Made by a program: the position numbers and the translations under genes
Origin: Xylanibacter ruminicola
Lineage (GTDB): Bacteria; Bacteroidota; Bacteroidia; Bacteroidales; Bacteroidaceae
Assembly: GCF_900107775.1 (NCBI RefSeq)
Contig: NZ_FNRF01000006.1
Coordinates: 124,001 to 188,000 of the forward strand
Direction: 5' to 3'
Length of the DNA: 64,000 bases
Notes under the pieces: model-generated
Seen by the model: the letters and a program-made list of their open reading frames with translations, nothing else
Databases searched by the model: none
What the model was told of the DNA's origin: nothing
Shown here: piece after piece, positions 26,831-35,990 of the stretch
Position numbering within the stretch: the first letter of the stretch is position 1
Layout: the number at the start of each line of letters is the position of its first letter

Positions 26831-27844
26831 ATGAAAGTAGCAATTGTAGGTGCGAGTGGAGCCGTAGGACAAGAGTTTCTGCGCATCCTCGCTGAGAGAA
26901 ATTTCCCAATGGACGAACTGGTACTGTTTGGCTCAGAGCGCAGTGCCGGAACGAAGTACAATTTTAAAGGTAAGGAGATTGAGGTTAAACTGCTTCAGCA
27001 CAACGACGATTTTAAGGATGTCGACATCGCCTTCACTTCAGCAGGTGCAGGCACATCGAAGGAGTTTGCCGAGACTATCACAAAGTATGGTGCTGTAATG
27101 ATTGATAACTCGAGTGCATTCCGTATGGACGACGATGTACCCCTGGTAGTGCCCGAGTGCAATGCCGAGGATGCCCTGAACCGTCCTCGTGGAATCATCG
27201 CTAACCCTAACTGCACCACTATCATGATGGTAGTTGTTCTCCAGCCTCTGGAAAAGCTCTCTCATATAAAACGCATTCATGTTGCTTCATATCAGAGTGC
27301 TTCAGGTGCCGGTGCCGCTGCCATGGCCGAACTGCAGCAGCAGTACAAGGAGATGGTAGAGGATGGTGAGGTTAAGACCGTAAAGAAGTTTGCTCACCAG
27401 CTGGCATATAACGTTATCCCTCAGATTGACGTGTTCCAGCCTAATGGCTACACCAAGGAGGAGATGAAGATGTTTAACGAGACACGTAAGATTATGCATA
27501 CCGATGCCAAGTGCTCGGCCATGTGTGTACGTGTTAGCTCACTGCGCTCTCACTCAGAGAGTGTTTGGATTGAGACCGAGCGTCCCATCAGCGTAGAGGA
27601 GGCTCAGAAGGCCATCGCCGCTGCTCCTGGCTGTACACTGAAGGACGATCCCGCTACACTTACCTACCCCATGCCTCTGGAGACTGCTGGCAAGGACGAT
27701 GTTTACGTAGGTCGTGTTCGTAAAGACCTGAGCGACGAAAACGGTCTGACCTTCTGGCTCAGCGGCGACCAAATCCGTAAGGGTGCTGCCCTAAACGCTG
27801 TTCAGATTGCAGAGTACTTAGTTAAGGTTGGAAATGTTAAGTAA
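26831..27844 (+). CDS. asd: Aspartate-semialdehyde dehydrogenase
   Basis: 337 residues. NADPH-dependent reduction of aspartyl phosphate to aspartate semialdehyde, the branch point to lysine/diaminopimelate, threonine and methionine. Rossmann motif [14 protein letters not shown] (7-20), catalytic Cys128 in NPNCTTIMM, the SYQSASGAG loop, and the later substrate-binding and catalytic segments ([14 protein letters not shown]). Its product may also feed the carboxynorspermidine synthase-like enzyme encoded at 8026. The start of the next small gene overlaps the asd end by 11 bases. Confidence 0.97.
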   Translation: MKVAIVGASGAVGQEFLRILAERNFPMDELVLFGSERSAGTKYNFKGKEIEVKLLQHNDDFKDVDIAFTSAGAGTSKEFAETITKYGAVMIDNSSAFRMDDDVPLVVPECNAEDALNRPRGIIANPNCTTIMMVVVLQPLEKLSHIKRIHVASYQSASGAGAAAMAELQQQYKEMVEDGEVKTVKKFAHQLAYNVIPQIDVFQPNGYTKEEMKMFNETRKIMHTDAKCSAMCVRVSSLRSHSESVWIETERPISVEEAQKAIAAAPGCTLKDDPATLTYPMPLETAGKDDVYVGRVRKDLSDENGLTFWLSGDQIRKGAALNAVQIAEYLVKVGNVK

Positions 27845-28334
27845 GTTTTTATACAGGGCAGCTATAGTGGCTGCCCTGATCTTTATGACCGCTTGCGGTG
27901 GTGGTGACGACGATGGACGCCGACTGGGCGAATTGATTGTCGGCACCTGGCAACGCGGTTGGGGCGAAGGTGATGTTGTGATTGATGGCGACACCGACTT
28001 AGGCCCCGATAACTTTACGTACGATCAGTTTGTTTTCCGTGGTGATGGCAATTACAATGGCATGGTACGTAAAGGTACTTTTACCGCCTACGACACAGAA
28101 GGTATGGTGATTTTCGAAGGCGACTATCAATGCGACAACAACAATCTTAAGCTTACATACGTTGACGATGACGGCGCCAAGCGCTCGCTCTTAGCACAGG
28201 TGCTTTCGTTTACCGACAGTTCTGTGCTTATCAGGTACGACTACGAACAAAAAGGCATAACTGTTACTTTCATTATCCGCAAACTATCAAACGAAACCAA
28301 CGGTTATTCGTCATCTTCGGTTACATCGCGGTAA
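27834..28334 (+). CDS. Small lipocalin-like lipoprotein
   Basis: 166 residues from ATG27834, eleven bases before the asd stop in another frame; the TTG at 27828 is less likely. Signal peptide [20 protein letters not shown] with a lipobox ending in Cys, then GGGDDDGRR, an acidic sequence of the lipoprotein-export type known in Bacteroidota for surface lipoproteins. The rest ([45 protein letters not shown]) is a beta-rich lipocalin-like fold. Binding partner unknown. The 3' end overlaps the convergent DUF4249 gene by 31 bases. Confidence 0.82.
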   Translation: MLSKFLYRAAIVAALIFMTACGGGDDDGRRLGELIVGTWQRGWGEGDVVIDGDTDLGPDNFTYDQFVFRGDGNYNGMVRKGTFTAYDTEGMVIFEGDYQCDNNNLKLTYVDDDGAKRSLLAQVLSFTDSSVLIRYDYEQKGITVTFIIRKLSNETNGYSSSSVTSR

Positions 28335-29098
28335 TAGAAGTCCTGATAGTATTCTATCTCGCTGTTGGCTGAGAAATACCCCAGACAACCACCTGTAAAG
28401 TTATCAATAGGATTGGTAGCCGTGCTCGACATCTGCTGCATAGAGTACAGATAGTCGTAAGCACGCTGATCGATGGCACGGATAACGATATGCAGCTCGT
28501 CGCCATCCTGCAGCACGTCATTATCATGCTGACCATCACGGAAGAAGGTAAACAGCTGCTGCAGTTCCTTGTTTGGATTCTTATCATCCTTCATCACCGC
28601 CCAACGATAACCTAAACCATTACGGTAAATATGCATAAAATACCAGTTACTCTCGTTAGGTATGTCCTGCAGACGCAGGTCACCAAACAAATAACGCTCC
28701 GTCAGCATCTTCTTCCACACCAACTTAAACTCGTTCATCTTGGGTGTGCGCTGCATGGTAGAAGTTGACGTAAAATGCTGTCCATCAACCTCAACATCCA
28801 ACTTATAAACAGTACCGGCAATACCAGCAAACTTAGAACGGTAGTAGCCATTGCGTACAAAAGGAATGGTTGCTGTGGTACCATCGTCGGCTGTCAATGT
28901 CACGGTAGCATTGTTCACATCGCTACCAGTAGTGTTATCCTCCATCGCATTAGTGGTGCTCACACGAATCTCCGTACCATCATTGTTAATAGTTCCTTCA
29001 ACCACATAGCGTGTATCGTGACTATGATAGTCGATGCTGATTTCCTTTGTACACGACATCAGCCCTAATATACCTATTATATATAGTAATCTACGCAT
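28304..29098 (-). CDS. DUF4249 lipoprotein, partner of TonB-dependent receptor
   Basis: 264 residues. MRRLLYIIGILGLMSC is a lipoprotein signal with Cys16. The DUF4249 domain begins with RYVVEGTINNDGTEIRVS and includes the beta-sandwich strands NNATVTLTADDG, GYYRSKFAG and YKLDVEVDGQHF. Family knowledge: DUF4249 proteins are encoded next to TonB-dependent receptors in Bacteroidota and are thought to be outer-membrane accessory lipoproteins; the ligand is not known. The receptor gene ends five bases upstream of this start, so they share one mRNA. The stop region overlaps the convergent lipoprotein gene. Confidence 0.88.
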   Translation of the reverse strand: MRRLLYIIGILGLMSCTKEISIDYHSHDTRYVVEGTINNDGTEIRVSTTNAMEDNTTGSDVNNATVTLTADDGTTATIPFVRNGYYRSKFAGIAGTVYKLDVEVDGQHFTSTSTMQRTPKMNEFKLVWKKMLTERYLFGDLRLQDIPNESNWYFMHIYRNGLGYRWAVMKDDKNPNKELQQLFTFFRDGQHDNDVLQDGDELHIVIRAIDQRAYDYLYSMQQMSSTATNPIDNFTGGCLGYFSANSEIEYYQDFYYRDVTEDDE

Positions 29099-29103
29099 AG
29101 TTA

Positions 29104-31158
29104 TCAGAAATTAATATTAAACGATACCGATGGTACAATGCCAAACAACGAATACTGCTTGGCCTTGGTGCCTGCACCATACTCACCATCCTCGAAGTTA
29201 ATGAGGAAGGGGTTGTAGCGGTTATACAGATTGTAGATACCGAACACCAGCTGATGGGTGCGATTTCTGTATTTCTTGCTCCACACAGCACTTACATCCA
29301 AATGGTGCGAGGCCGGTGCGCGATAACCATTACGCTCGGTGTAATAATATATCCAGTTGTCCTCAATCATATACTTTCCACTGGGAGCAGTAAAAGCCTG
29401 ACCACTGTTATATACCCACGAGGCACTCAGGTTCCAACGCTTATTCAGGTGATACATAGCCACGATATTGATGTCATGACGGCGATCGTTGTTAGCATCA
29501 TACCAACGGCCCTGATTAATCCCATCAATCTTGGTTTTCGACCACGAGAGCGTGTAACCAATCCAACCAGTCAACCTACCATTGTTCTTGCGAGCACTCA
29601 GCTCTATGCCATAGCCCTTACCCTTACCAGCCAGCATCAAGCGCTCAATCTCTATTTCGCTGGCAAACGATTTACCGTCGCGATAGTCTAACACATTATT
29701 AATATGACGAAAGTAAACCTCAGCCGAGAAGTCGTAATCCTGATTGGGAGTCATCATAAACAAGCCAGCACTTACCTGGTCGGCCACTTCAGGCTTAACA
29801 ATGTTACTACTCATGGTGTAACGGTCGAAGGGGGTTGCTGTGCTCTGGTTGCGTAAGGCATGCACATTCTGCGAAGTACGGGTATAGCCAAACTTGAGCG
29901 AGGCGACAGGTGATAGTTGGTAGTTAACAGAGAGTCGGGGCTCAAGCACCGTGTGGGTTTTAACAATCTGGTTCTTGCCATAGTTGTAGTACCAAGCTAT
30001 GTCGCCATTATCTTCCAGATCGTAATACAACGAGCCACCCAAAGGCGAGAAGGCACTCACACGCAGACCGGCCGAAACATCAAGTTTTTTGGTAATGGGT
30101 GTCATCAAGTTCAGCCAAAATGCATTATCCCAAGCACGGCGCTGTTCTTTCTCGTGCAACGACACCTGTTTCCACTCGGCCGACTTCACATTAAGCAAAG
30201 CCGTTTGCAAACCAGCATCTAGCCTATACTTTCCCAAGTTGGCATGGAAATCCTGTCGGAAACCAGTCTGACGGATATGACCTGAGAACCAGATATTCAT
30301 ACCCAGAAAATCTATACCATTATCCGTCTGATAGCCACTGTAGTAAGCCGTCGACTGAGCATAGGCATTACTACCAAAATGGTGCAACCACTTTAAACTG
30401 GTTGAAAGATTGTTCCAACGGATGTCAACCATATCCTCAAGTGCTGTACGGTCGTGACCTGTAAAGAAACTCAGAAACAGTTGGTTGTTCTCGTTAATGG
30501 TCCAGTCGGCCTTGGCATTGATATCGTAGAAATACAAAGTATTACCTTTAAAATCGGACGACAGTTTCAGAAACATGTCCATATACGAACGGCGTGCCGT
30601 GACTAAGAAGGCGGCCTTATTCTTCACAATCGGACCTTCGATGGTACCCTTTGCTGAGAGGAGTCCGATACTGGCGCCACCGTGGTACTCGCTCTTGTTA
30701 CCTGTTTTCCCGATAATATCAAGCACCGCACTAGAAGCGCCACCATACTGTGCTGGCAGCAAACCTTTATAGAGCGTAGCCGACACAAGGGCATCGCTAT
30801 TAAAGGCCGAGAACAATCCGGCCAGGTGACCCACATTATATACAGGAGCAATATCAACGAGTATCTGGTTTTGGGCTGATGTACCACCTCGCACCTGGAA
30901 ACTGCTAGATGCGTCACTCTCGCTCTTTACACCTGTAAGCAGCTGCATAGAGCGCATAATATCATGTTCGCCAAACAGTTGCGGCGAGTTAGTAAGGTCC
31001 TTCAGTTGCACCTGCTCAGCACCAGTCTGTATCTGACGCAGACGTTGGCGAGCCGAGTTCGACTTCACCACTACCTCATCAAGCTGTTCCTGTCGCAGGG
31101 TATCGGGTGTTATAGGCATGGCAACAAGTGCCGTAAGTAGTAATGTTGATAGAAACAT
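29104..31158 (-). CDS. TonB-dependent outer-membrane receptor
   Basis: 684 residues. Short signal sequence FLSTLLLTALVAMPITP with no basic n-region, then a TonB-box-like QEQLDEVVVKS, the plug domain (about 45-150: FQVRGGTSAQNQILVDIAPV, LYKGLLPAQYGGASSAVLDI) and a 22-strand-type beta barrel to the C-terminus, ending in aromatic SVSFNINF. It lacks the carboxypeptidase-like N-terminal domain of SusC-type receptors. It imports an unknown ligand across the outer membrane using TonB energy; no siderophore, vitamin or sugar genes adjoin it. ATG31158 lies four bases from the -7 box, so the mRNA is practically leaderless. Confidence 0.93.
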   Translation of the reverse strand: MFLSTLLLTALVAMPITPDTLRQEQLDEVVVKSNSARQRLRQIQTGAEQVQLKDLTNSPQLFGEHDIMRSMQLLTGVKSESDASSSFQVRGGTSAQNQILVDIAPVYNVGHLAGLFSAFNSDALVSATLYKGLLPAQYGGASSAVLDIIGKTGNKSEYHGGASIGLLSAKGTIEGPIVKNKAAFLVTARRSYMDMFLKLSSDFKGNTLYFYDINAKADWTINENNQLFLSFFTGHDRTALEDMVDIRWNNLSTSLKWLHHFGSNAYAQSTAYYSGYQTDNGIDFLGMNIWFSGHIRQTGFRQDFHANLGKYRLDAGLQTALLNVKSAEWKQVSLHEKEQRRAWDNAFWLNLMTPITKKLDVSAGLRVSAFSPLGGSLYYDLEDNGDIAWYYNYGKNQIVKTHTVLEPRLSVNYQLSPVASLKFGYTRTSQNVHALRNQSTATPFDRYTMSSNIVKPEVADQVSAGLFMMTPNQDYDFSAEVYFRHINNVLDYRDGKSFASEIEIERLMLAGKGKGYGIELSARKNNGRLTGWIGYTLSWSKTKIDGINQGRWYDANNDRRHDINIVAMYHLNKRWNLSASWVYNSGQAFTAPSGKYMIEDNWIYYYTERNGYRAPASHHLDVSAVWSKKYRNRTHQLVFGIYNLYNRYNPFLINFEDGEYGAGTKAKQYSLFGIVPSVSFNINF

Positions 31159-31162
31159 GTTG

Positions 31163-31193
31163 CAAAGTTAATAGATTTTTTGGAAACTCCAAA
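31163..31193 (-). promoter_or_regulatory. Promoter for the TonB-dependent receptor operon
   Basis: Minus strand TAACTTTG (31163-31170) and TTTG (31190-31193), 19 bases apart. It interlocks with the divergent promoter at 31179-31210. Confidence 0.8.
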
Positions 31194-31210
31194 AAAATTA
31201 TCTATCTTTG
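31179..31210 (+). promoter_or_regulatory. Promoter for the small lipoprotein at 31241
   Basis: TTTG (31179-31182), 20 bases, TATCTTTG (31203-31210). The two divergent promoters overlap by 15 bases, so they cannot both be occupied freely. Confidence 0.8.
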
Positions 31211-31240
31211 CCACCGAATATTACAAAAAACTAATTTGTT

Positions 31241-31711
31241 ATGAAGAAATTATTTATTGCCGTAGTGGCTATTGCAGCACTCTGTGCTTGTGGAAATGGC
31301 GAGAAAAAGTATCTCGACTATCGTGGACTCTCAATGGGTATGCCCTTTAAAACCTTCTGCGACTCGCTCGCTGCTCGTGGTTTTGCTATCGATTCAGCCA
31401 AGACCGACTCTAATTTTGCCCGTGTATCGATGTATCACCCCAACCTTAACTACCGCCTGATGTTAGCTCAGCGTAACGATACGTTGGTTGCACTGCAGGA
31501 GAACTACACCATCTCTACCAACGATAGCACCCGAAAAATGTGGCAGCAGATGCATGATGCATTTGAGGAGCAACTGGATGCTTGGCCTAACATGCTGAAG
31601 GATGGAAAAGACCACCGTATCGCAAAATTCGAGGATAAAGGTGGTTTCATCACCCTTACCCTCGAAAATACATATAAGCCAACTTTAAGTGTACTTTATC
31701 AATCAAAGTAG
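31241..31711 (+). CDS. Small exported lipoprotein of unknown function
   Basis: 156 residues. MKKLFIAVVAIAALCAC is a signal peptide with lipobox ALCAC (Cys17), followed by GNGEKKYLDYRGLSMGMPFK. The rest is soluble, with the pattern 'LSMGMPFKTFCDSLAARGF', short strands and an amphipathic helix rich in Asp/Glu. The G-M-P/S-x-x-x-F/V start recalls BamE-like small lipoproteins, but I cannot assign a family. It has its own promoter, interlocked with the TonB receptor promoter, so the pair may be coordinately or reciprocally expressed. The last nine bases overlap the convergent cdsA gene; no terminator separates them. Confidence 0.8.
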   Translation: MKKLFIAVVAIAALCACGNGEKKYLDYRGLSMGMPFKTFCDSLAARGFAIDSAKTDSNFARVSMYHPNLNYRLMLAQRNDTLVALQENYTISTNDSTRKMWQQMHDAFEEQLDAWPNMLKDGKDHRIAKFEDKGGFITLTLENTYKPTLSVLYQSK

Positions 31712-32554
31712 CATAATGGTGTAGAGGTAAACTACTGCAGCTGGAATGGCCAGCAGCGACGAATCGAAACGATCCAGCATGCCACCATGTCCGGGCAGTA
31801 TGTTACCGCTATCCTTAATGCCGATGGTGCGCTTAAACAAGCTCTCCACCAGATCGCCCCAGGTGCCGAAGACAACTACGGTAAGTCCCAATCCGGCCCA
31901 CTCAACAGCGGTCAGTCCTAACTGGTTAAGCTGATACGCATCGGTAAGATACCATACCAGCACGGCTACGGCTATCACTAAGATGCCGCCACCGATACTG
32001 CCTTCCCAACTCTTTCCTGGCGAGATGCGAGGGAAGAGTTTATGTTTACCCAACAGCGATCCACAGAGGTAGGCTCCTGTATCGTTCATCCACAAGAACA
32101 CGAAAACCGACAAGGGCAGCACGGCATCGTAAGCCACAAAGCCCTGAGGCGCAGCGTGGAATGCCAGCGTATTAAGCAGCGAGAACGGCAGGGCGATATA
32201 CAACTGGGCCATCATGGTATAGGCCCAATCGTGTATGGGATCCTCGTTCTTCAGGTACAGTTCGGCCACCATCAGATAGATGATAGACACAAGGTAAGGG
32301 ATGAACACTGCAGATGGGGTAAGCTCGCTGCAGAAACCTGCCATGGCAAAAAAGAGATATACACCTGCCACAGTAGATATCATGCGGTTAACCGTCACCT
32401 GCGCACGATCGTTAACCAATCCGGTAAACTCCCAAATGGTCAGTCCTGTAATCAGCGCAAACAGCAGCACCATTGCCTGCGGACGCAAAAAGCTGCACAC
32501 CAGCACGGCAACAAACAGCACGCCAGTAATAGCTCTAACAATAAAATTACGCAT
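31703..32554 (-). CDS. cdsA: Phosphatidate cytidylyltransferase
   Basis: 283 residues, about eight membrane helices. It makes CDP-diacylglycerol from CTP and phosphatidic acid, the precursor of all membrane phospholipids. The CDS family signature is complete near residues 230-255: S-L-F-K-R-T-x-x-I-K-D, then GNILPGHGGMLDRFD. The middle segment with SPGKSWEGSIGG is also conserved. It is the third gene of rsfS-ftsH-cdsA; its start overlaps the ftsH stop by eight bases, which suggests coupled translation. Confidence 0.96.
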   Translation of the reverse strand: MRNFIVRAITGVLFVAVLVCSFLRPQAMVLLFALITGLTIWEFTGLVNDRAQVTVNRMISTVAGVYLFFAMAGFCSELTPSAVFIPYLVSIIYLMVAELYLKNEDPIHDWAYTMMAQLYIALPFSLLNTLAFHAAPQGFVAYDAVLPLSVFVFLWMNDTGAYLCGSLLGKHKLFPRISPGKSWEGSIGGGILVIAVAVLVWYLTDAYQLNQLGLTAVEWAGLGLTVVVFGTWGDLVESLFKRTIGIKDSGNILPGHGGMLDRFDSSLLAIPAAVVYLYTIMLL

Positions 32555-34619
32555 CCTTATCCTCCTTTTCTTCGGGTTTACTCTCTAATGCTTTCTGCTC
32601 AGCAGCCATTGCTTCAGCTTCGAGCTCCTTGGCACGCTCTTCAGCCATACGCTCAGCATCGGCTTTCATCTGGGCTTCAAGCAACTCCTCTGCACGACTG
32701 GTCCAGGGACGCTTACCAAAGATCTTCTCTACATCCTCGGCAAAAATCACCTCACGATCTATCAGCAACTGAGCCAGCTGGGCATGTCCCTCCTTATGCT
32801 CGGTAAGTATCTGTTTGGCACGCTCATACTGCTCATTAATCATGCGCAACACCTCATCATCCATAATCTTAGCAGTAGTTTCCGAATATGGTTTTTGGAA
32901 TTGGTACTCAGCATTGTTATAATAGCACACATTAGGCAGTTTTTCGCTCATACCAGCATAAGCAATCATGCCGTAAGCCTGCTTGGTGGTGCGCTCAAGG
33001 TCGTTCATGGCACCTGTCGAGATATGACCCACAAACAATTCTTCGGCTGCGCGACCACCCAGCAGCGAACACATCTCATCCAGCATCGCCTCCTTGGTTT
33101 GCAGCACGCGCTCCTCAGGCAGATACCAGGCAGCACCAAGGGCTTGGCCACGTGGCACGATAGACACCTTAACCAATGGGTTGGCAAACTCAGTAAACCA
33201 TGAGATGGTGGCATGACCAGCCTCGTGAATAGCTATCGAGCGTTTCTCGGCCTGTGTCATCACCTTGGTCTTCTTTTCAAGTCCACCAATAATACGGTCA
33301 ACAGCATCCAGGAAGTCCTGCTTCGTTACAGTCTGACTATTATGACGGGCCGCAATCAGTGCAGCCTCATTACAAACATTGGCAATATCAGCACCCGAGA
33401 AGCCTGGTGTTTGACGAGCCAGGAAGTCGATATCTACGCTTTCATCAATCTTCACAGGCTTCAGGTGTACCTTAAATACCTCCTTGCGCTCGTTCAGATC
33501 AGGCAAATCAACGTGTATCTGACGATCGAAACGTCCTGCACGCAGCAGAGCCGAATCAAGCATATCGGCACGGTTGGTAGCAGCCAGAATAATAACACCG
33601 CTATTTGTACCGAATCCGTCCATCTCAGTCAACAGGGCATTCAACGTATTCTCGCGCTCATCGTTACCGCCCATGGCAGGATTCTTTGAACGAGCACGTC
33701 CCACAGCATCAATCTCATCGATGAAGATAATACAAGGACTCTTTGTTTTGGCCTGCTGGAACAAATCGCGAACACGACTGGCACCAACACCTACAAACAT
33801 CTCAACAAAGTCAGAACCACTCATTGAGAAGAAAGGCACACCAGCTTCACCTGCTACAGCCTTAGCCAATAGGGTTTTACCTGTTCCCGGAGGACCTACC
33901 AACAGAGCTCCCTTGGGTATCTTACCACCCAAGTCGGTATATTTCTGTGGATTCTTCAGGAAGTCAACAATCTCCTGTATCTCTTGTTTGGCACCAGCCT
34001 GTCCGGCCACATCCTTAAACGTGATGCCTAACTCACCACCCTTCTCATACATCTTAGCTTTGCTCTTACCTACGTTGAAGACACCGCCACCAACGCCACC
34101 GCCTCCGCCGCCCATGCGACGCATCAGGAATATCCACAATCCTACTATAAATAAAATAGGAATGAGGTTAGATAGAATCAGCGATAAGAACTCGTTATCA
34201 CGTTTATTGTCGAAAGCCAGATCACCGGTGAACACCTTCTCATCCTTAGCCTTAGCTACAAACTGCTCAACCTGATCTACACTACCAAACTCAACTTCCA
34301 AATAAGGTTCAACACCCGTTTGCTGCGTGCCCTGATGGAACACATCACGAATATGTTCGGGCTTTACATACATACGTAGCATGCTCTGAGCCTTGTTCAC
34401 CACAATCTTTTTGGCATAGCCACGCTCAACCATCGTTTTGAACTCGCTATACGATGCGGTTTTTGCTACGCTACTGTTTTCGGCACCACCACTGGTAAAG
34501 TAAAGCAGTCCTAAAGTCAGAATAGCGATGAAATATATCCAGTTCATGTTGAACTTGGGCATATTCATCTTAGGACCGTTGGCACCGTTATTTTTGCTTG
34601 GTTTTTGATTATTCTCCAT
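32547..34619 (-). CDS. ftsH: ATP-dependent zinc metalloprotease FtsH
   Basis: 690 residues. Two membrane helices (about 26-44 and 146-166) bracket a periplasmic domain. A Gly-rich linker (170-180) leads into the AAA+ module: Walker A GPPGTGKT (242-249), Walker B IFIDE (298-302) and the second region of homology [20 protein letters not shown]. The M41 protease has zinc motif HEAGH at 465-469. It degrades membrane and some soluble proteins, and in many bacteria controls lipid A and heat-shock balance. The C-terminus is a long acidic coiled coil ([19 protein letters not shown]). It stands between rsfS and cdsA in a single unit. Confidence 0.98.
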   Translation of the reverse strand: MENNQKPSKNNGANGPKMNMPKFNMNWIYFIAILTLGLLYFTSGGAENSSVAKTASYSEFKTMVERGYAKKIVVNKAQSMLRMYVKPEHIRDVFHQGTQQTGVEPYLEVEFGSVDQVEQFVAKAKDEKVFTGDLAFDNKRDNEFLSLILSNLIPILFIVGLWIFLMRRMGGGGGGVGGGVFNVGKSKAKMYEKGGELGITFKDVAGQAGAKQEIQEIVDFLKNPQKYTDLGGKIPKGALLVGPPGTGKTLLAKAVAGEAGVPFFSMSGSDFVEMFVGVGASRVRDLFQQAKTKSPCIIFIDEIDAVGRARSKNPAMGGNDERENTLNALLTEMDGFGTNSGVIILAATNRADMLDSALLRAGRFDRQIHVDLPDLNERKEVFKVHLKPVKIDESVDIDFLARQTPGFSGADIANVCNEAALIAARHNSQTVTKQDFLDAVDRIIGGLEKKTKVMTQAEKRSIAIHEAGHATISWFTEFANPLVKVSIVPRGQALGAAWYLPEERVLQTKEAMLDEMCSLLGGRAAEELFVGHISTGAMNDLERTTKQAYGMIAYAGMSEKLPNVCYYNNAEYQFQKPYSETTAKIMDDEVLRMINEQYERAKQILTEHKEGHAQLAQLLIDREVIFAEDVEKIFGKRPWTSRAEELLEAQMKADAERMAEERAKELEAEAMAAEQKALESKPEEKEDKDA

Positions 34620-34635
34620 ATACCTATTATATATA

Positions 34636-34986
34636 TTAGTCTAAATCTGGAATACGAGTTAGAGGTGCATCTTCCCACAGATGTTCCAAATCGTAGTACT
34701 CGCGCACATCGGGCAAGAAAATGTGTACCAACACGTCGGTATAGTCCATTGCCACCCACTGAGCGTTTTCAAGTCCTACTACGTGTGCAGGTTTCTCGCT
34801 TAACTTTTCGCGCACCACATCGCCCACCGACTCGGCAATAGCCTCGACCTGCGTGGGCGAGTTGCCAGTGCAGATAATGAAATACTGACAGATGGTTCCT
34901 TCTATTTTTGTCAGGTCGGCCACTACAATATCGCAGCCCTTCTTCTCCTGAATCGCGTCTTTAATTGTTTCTACAAGTTGTATCAT
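34636..34986 (-). CDS. rsfS: Ribosome silencing factor
   Basis: 116 residues, full family length (RsfS/Iojap/DUF143). Conserved TKIEGTICQYFIICTGNSPTQVEAIAE-type core (shown in part) and W-V-A-M-D-Y-T-D-V-L-V-H-I-F signature near residues 79-92, then EYYDLEHLWEDA at the end. It binds ribosomal protein L14 and blocks subunit joining when nutrients run low. First gene of the ftsH-cdsA unit; 16 bases separate it from ftsH. Promoter at 35011-35041. Confidence 0.95.
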   Translation of the reverse strand: MIQLVETIKDAIQEKKGCDIVVADLTKIEGTICQYFIICTGNSPTQVEAIAESVGDVVREKLSEKPAHVVGLENAQWVAMDYTDVLVHIFLPDVREYYDLEHLWEDAPLTRIPDLD

Positions 34987-35010
34987 TCAAAATTTGCTAT
35001 TATTTGTGCA

Positions 35011-35041
35011 CAAAGGTAGTGTAAATTGCCCAAAAAACAAA
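35011..35041 (-). promoter_or_regulatory. Promoter for rsfS-ftsH-cdsA
   Basis: Minus strand TACCTTTG (35011-35018) and TTTG (35038-35041), 19 bases apart. Confidence 0.75.
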
Positions 35042-35088
35042 GAAAAAGTGAAAAATTTGCGGTTTTTTATAATTTTTCCCCAAAAAAT

Positions 35089-35119
35089 TTTGGTAGTTCA
35101 AGAAAAAGTAGTACCTTTG
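35089..35119 (+). promoter_or_regulatory. Promoter for tRNA-Gln
   Basis: TTTG (35089-35092), 19 bases, TACCTTTG (35112-35119), followed by ACCCGC as also seen before tRNA-Val. Confidence 0.8.
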
Positions 35120-35162
35120 CACCCGCAAAACAGAACAAGAGAGTTCTCAAGCAAAAACATTT

Positions 35163-35233
35163 TGGGGTATGGTGTAATGGTAACACTGCAGATTCTGGTC
35201 CTGCCTTTCCTGGTTCGAGTCCGGGTACCCCAA
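35163..35233 (+). tRNA. tRNA-Gln (anticodon CTG)
   Basis: 71 bases. Acceptor TGGGGTA / TACCCCA, D arm GTGTAATGGTAACAC, anticodon arm GCAGA-TTCTGGT-CCTGC (anticodon CTG), T arm CCTGG-TTCGAGT-CCGGG, discriminator A. The innermost anticodon pair is A31-C39, a mismatch; the usual base there would be T. The amino acid follows from the anticodon and the U1-A72 acceptor start typical of tRNA-Gln. Confidence 0.95.
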
Positions 35234-35242
35234 CTAAAAAGG

Positions 35243-35272
35243 TCGCTAAGTTTTGAACTTAGCGATTTTTTT
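35243..35272 (+). terminator. Terminator after tRNA-Gln
   Basis: TCGCTAAGTT-TTG-AACTTAGCGA perfect 10-bp stem (35243-35265), then seven T. Confidence 0.92.
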
Positions 35273-35579
35273 ATTCTATCACCTCAATGTAAAAACTAAA
35301 GGGTCGAAAACCATCGTTACAGCTAATCATAGCGCTCATAGGATTCTGCATCCAACCATCAAAAAAGTCACCCTCACCTCGAGCCAGCTTCTCAACAAAA
35401 CCACGCATCGATTCCCATGCAGATGGGCAAAGCCCTTCTGGGCACTGTCCGTTGATAGAAATCCACTGCTGTCCAACGATTATATCGCAGGCATGCTGTA
35501 TAGGATTCTCGTATTGTGTCATCAGATCGTGATACACTGTTTGACGCATGGCTGTAATTCGTACTTTATTCATCATCAC
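35271..35579 (-). CDS. TIGR04076 family protein
   Basis: 102 residues, soluble. The pattern K-V-R-I-T-x-M-R-x-T at the start, two Cys in NGQCPEGLCPSAWESM, WMQNPMSAMISCNDGFRPF and a final FYIEVIE match the TIGR04076 family of short proteins, which are common in anaerobes. The spaced cysteines could bind a metal or form a redox pair (inference). No function is established for the family. The start is one of three consecutive ATGs (35579, 35576, 35573). It has a -7 box at 35596-35603. It is divergent from clpS and independent of it. Confidence 0.8.
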   Translation of the reverse strand: MMMNKVRITAMRQTVYHDLMTQYENPIQHACDIIVGQQWISINGQCPEGLCPSAWESMRGFVEKLARGEGDFFDGWMQNPMSAMISCNDGFRPFSFYIEVIE

Positions 35580-35595
35580 TAAACTTTACCAAGTG

Positions 35596-35603
35596 CAAAG
35601 ATA
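35596..35603 (-). promoter_or_regulatory. -7 box for the TIGR04076 gene
   Basis: Minus-strand TATCTTTG, 16 bases before the ATG. Confidence 0.6.
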
Positions 35604-35623
35604 AGCATTTTGCTACGTTTTTC

Positions 35624-35654
35624 TTGCTTAATTCAGCTAAAAAATGTATCTTTG
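35624..35654 (+). promoter_or_regulatory. Promoter for clpS-clpA-aat
   Basis: TTG (35624-35626), 20 bases, TATCTTTG (35647-35654), 28 bases before the clpS ATG. Confidence 0.78.
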
Positions 35655-35682
35655 CCACGATTTTTAAAACGAAAATCGAAAT

Positions 35683-35988
35683 ATGGCAAAAGAACAATCG
35701 GCAACAAGAGAACGGCAGCACACCAACCTGCGCGAGCCGCGACGATACAAAGTAACAATATACAACGACGATTTTACCACAATGGAATTTGTGGTGAAAA
35801 TATTAACACAAGTGTTTTTTAAGAGTGAGACAGAGGCCGAGGCACTCATGCTGCAGGTACACCATAGCGACAAGGCTGTAGTGGGTATCTATAGCTACGA
35901 CGTCGCCACATCAAAGGTGCGAAAAGCCACCAATATGGCCCGTGAAGAGGGATTTCCACTCCGTTTAACTGTTGAACCTGAGGAATAA
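35683..35988 (+). CDS. clpS: ClpS, N-degron adaptor of the Clp protease
   Basis: 101 residues. After a basic tail, RRYKVTIYNDDFTTMEFVVKIL carries the N-D-D-x-T-x-M-E-F-V signature that forms the pocket for destabilising N-terminal residues. The HHSDKAVVGIYSYDVATSKV helix contains the conserved His used to bind the free amino group. It passes substrates with N-terminal Leu, Phe, Tyr or Trp to ClpAP. It is two bases upstream of clpA, with aat third in the operon: the full bacterial N-degron set in one transcription unit. Confidence 0.96.
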   Translation: MAKEQSATRERQHTNLREPRRYKVTIYNDDFTTMEFVVKILTQVFFKSETEAEALMLQVHHSDKAVVGIYSYDVATSKVRKATNMAREEGFPLRLTVEPEE

Positions 35989-35990
35989 CT

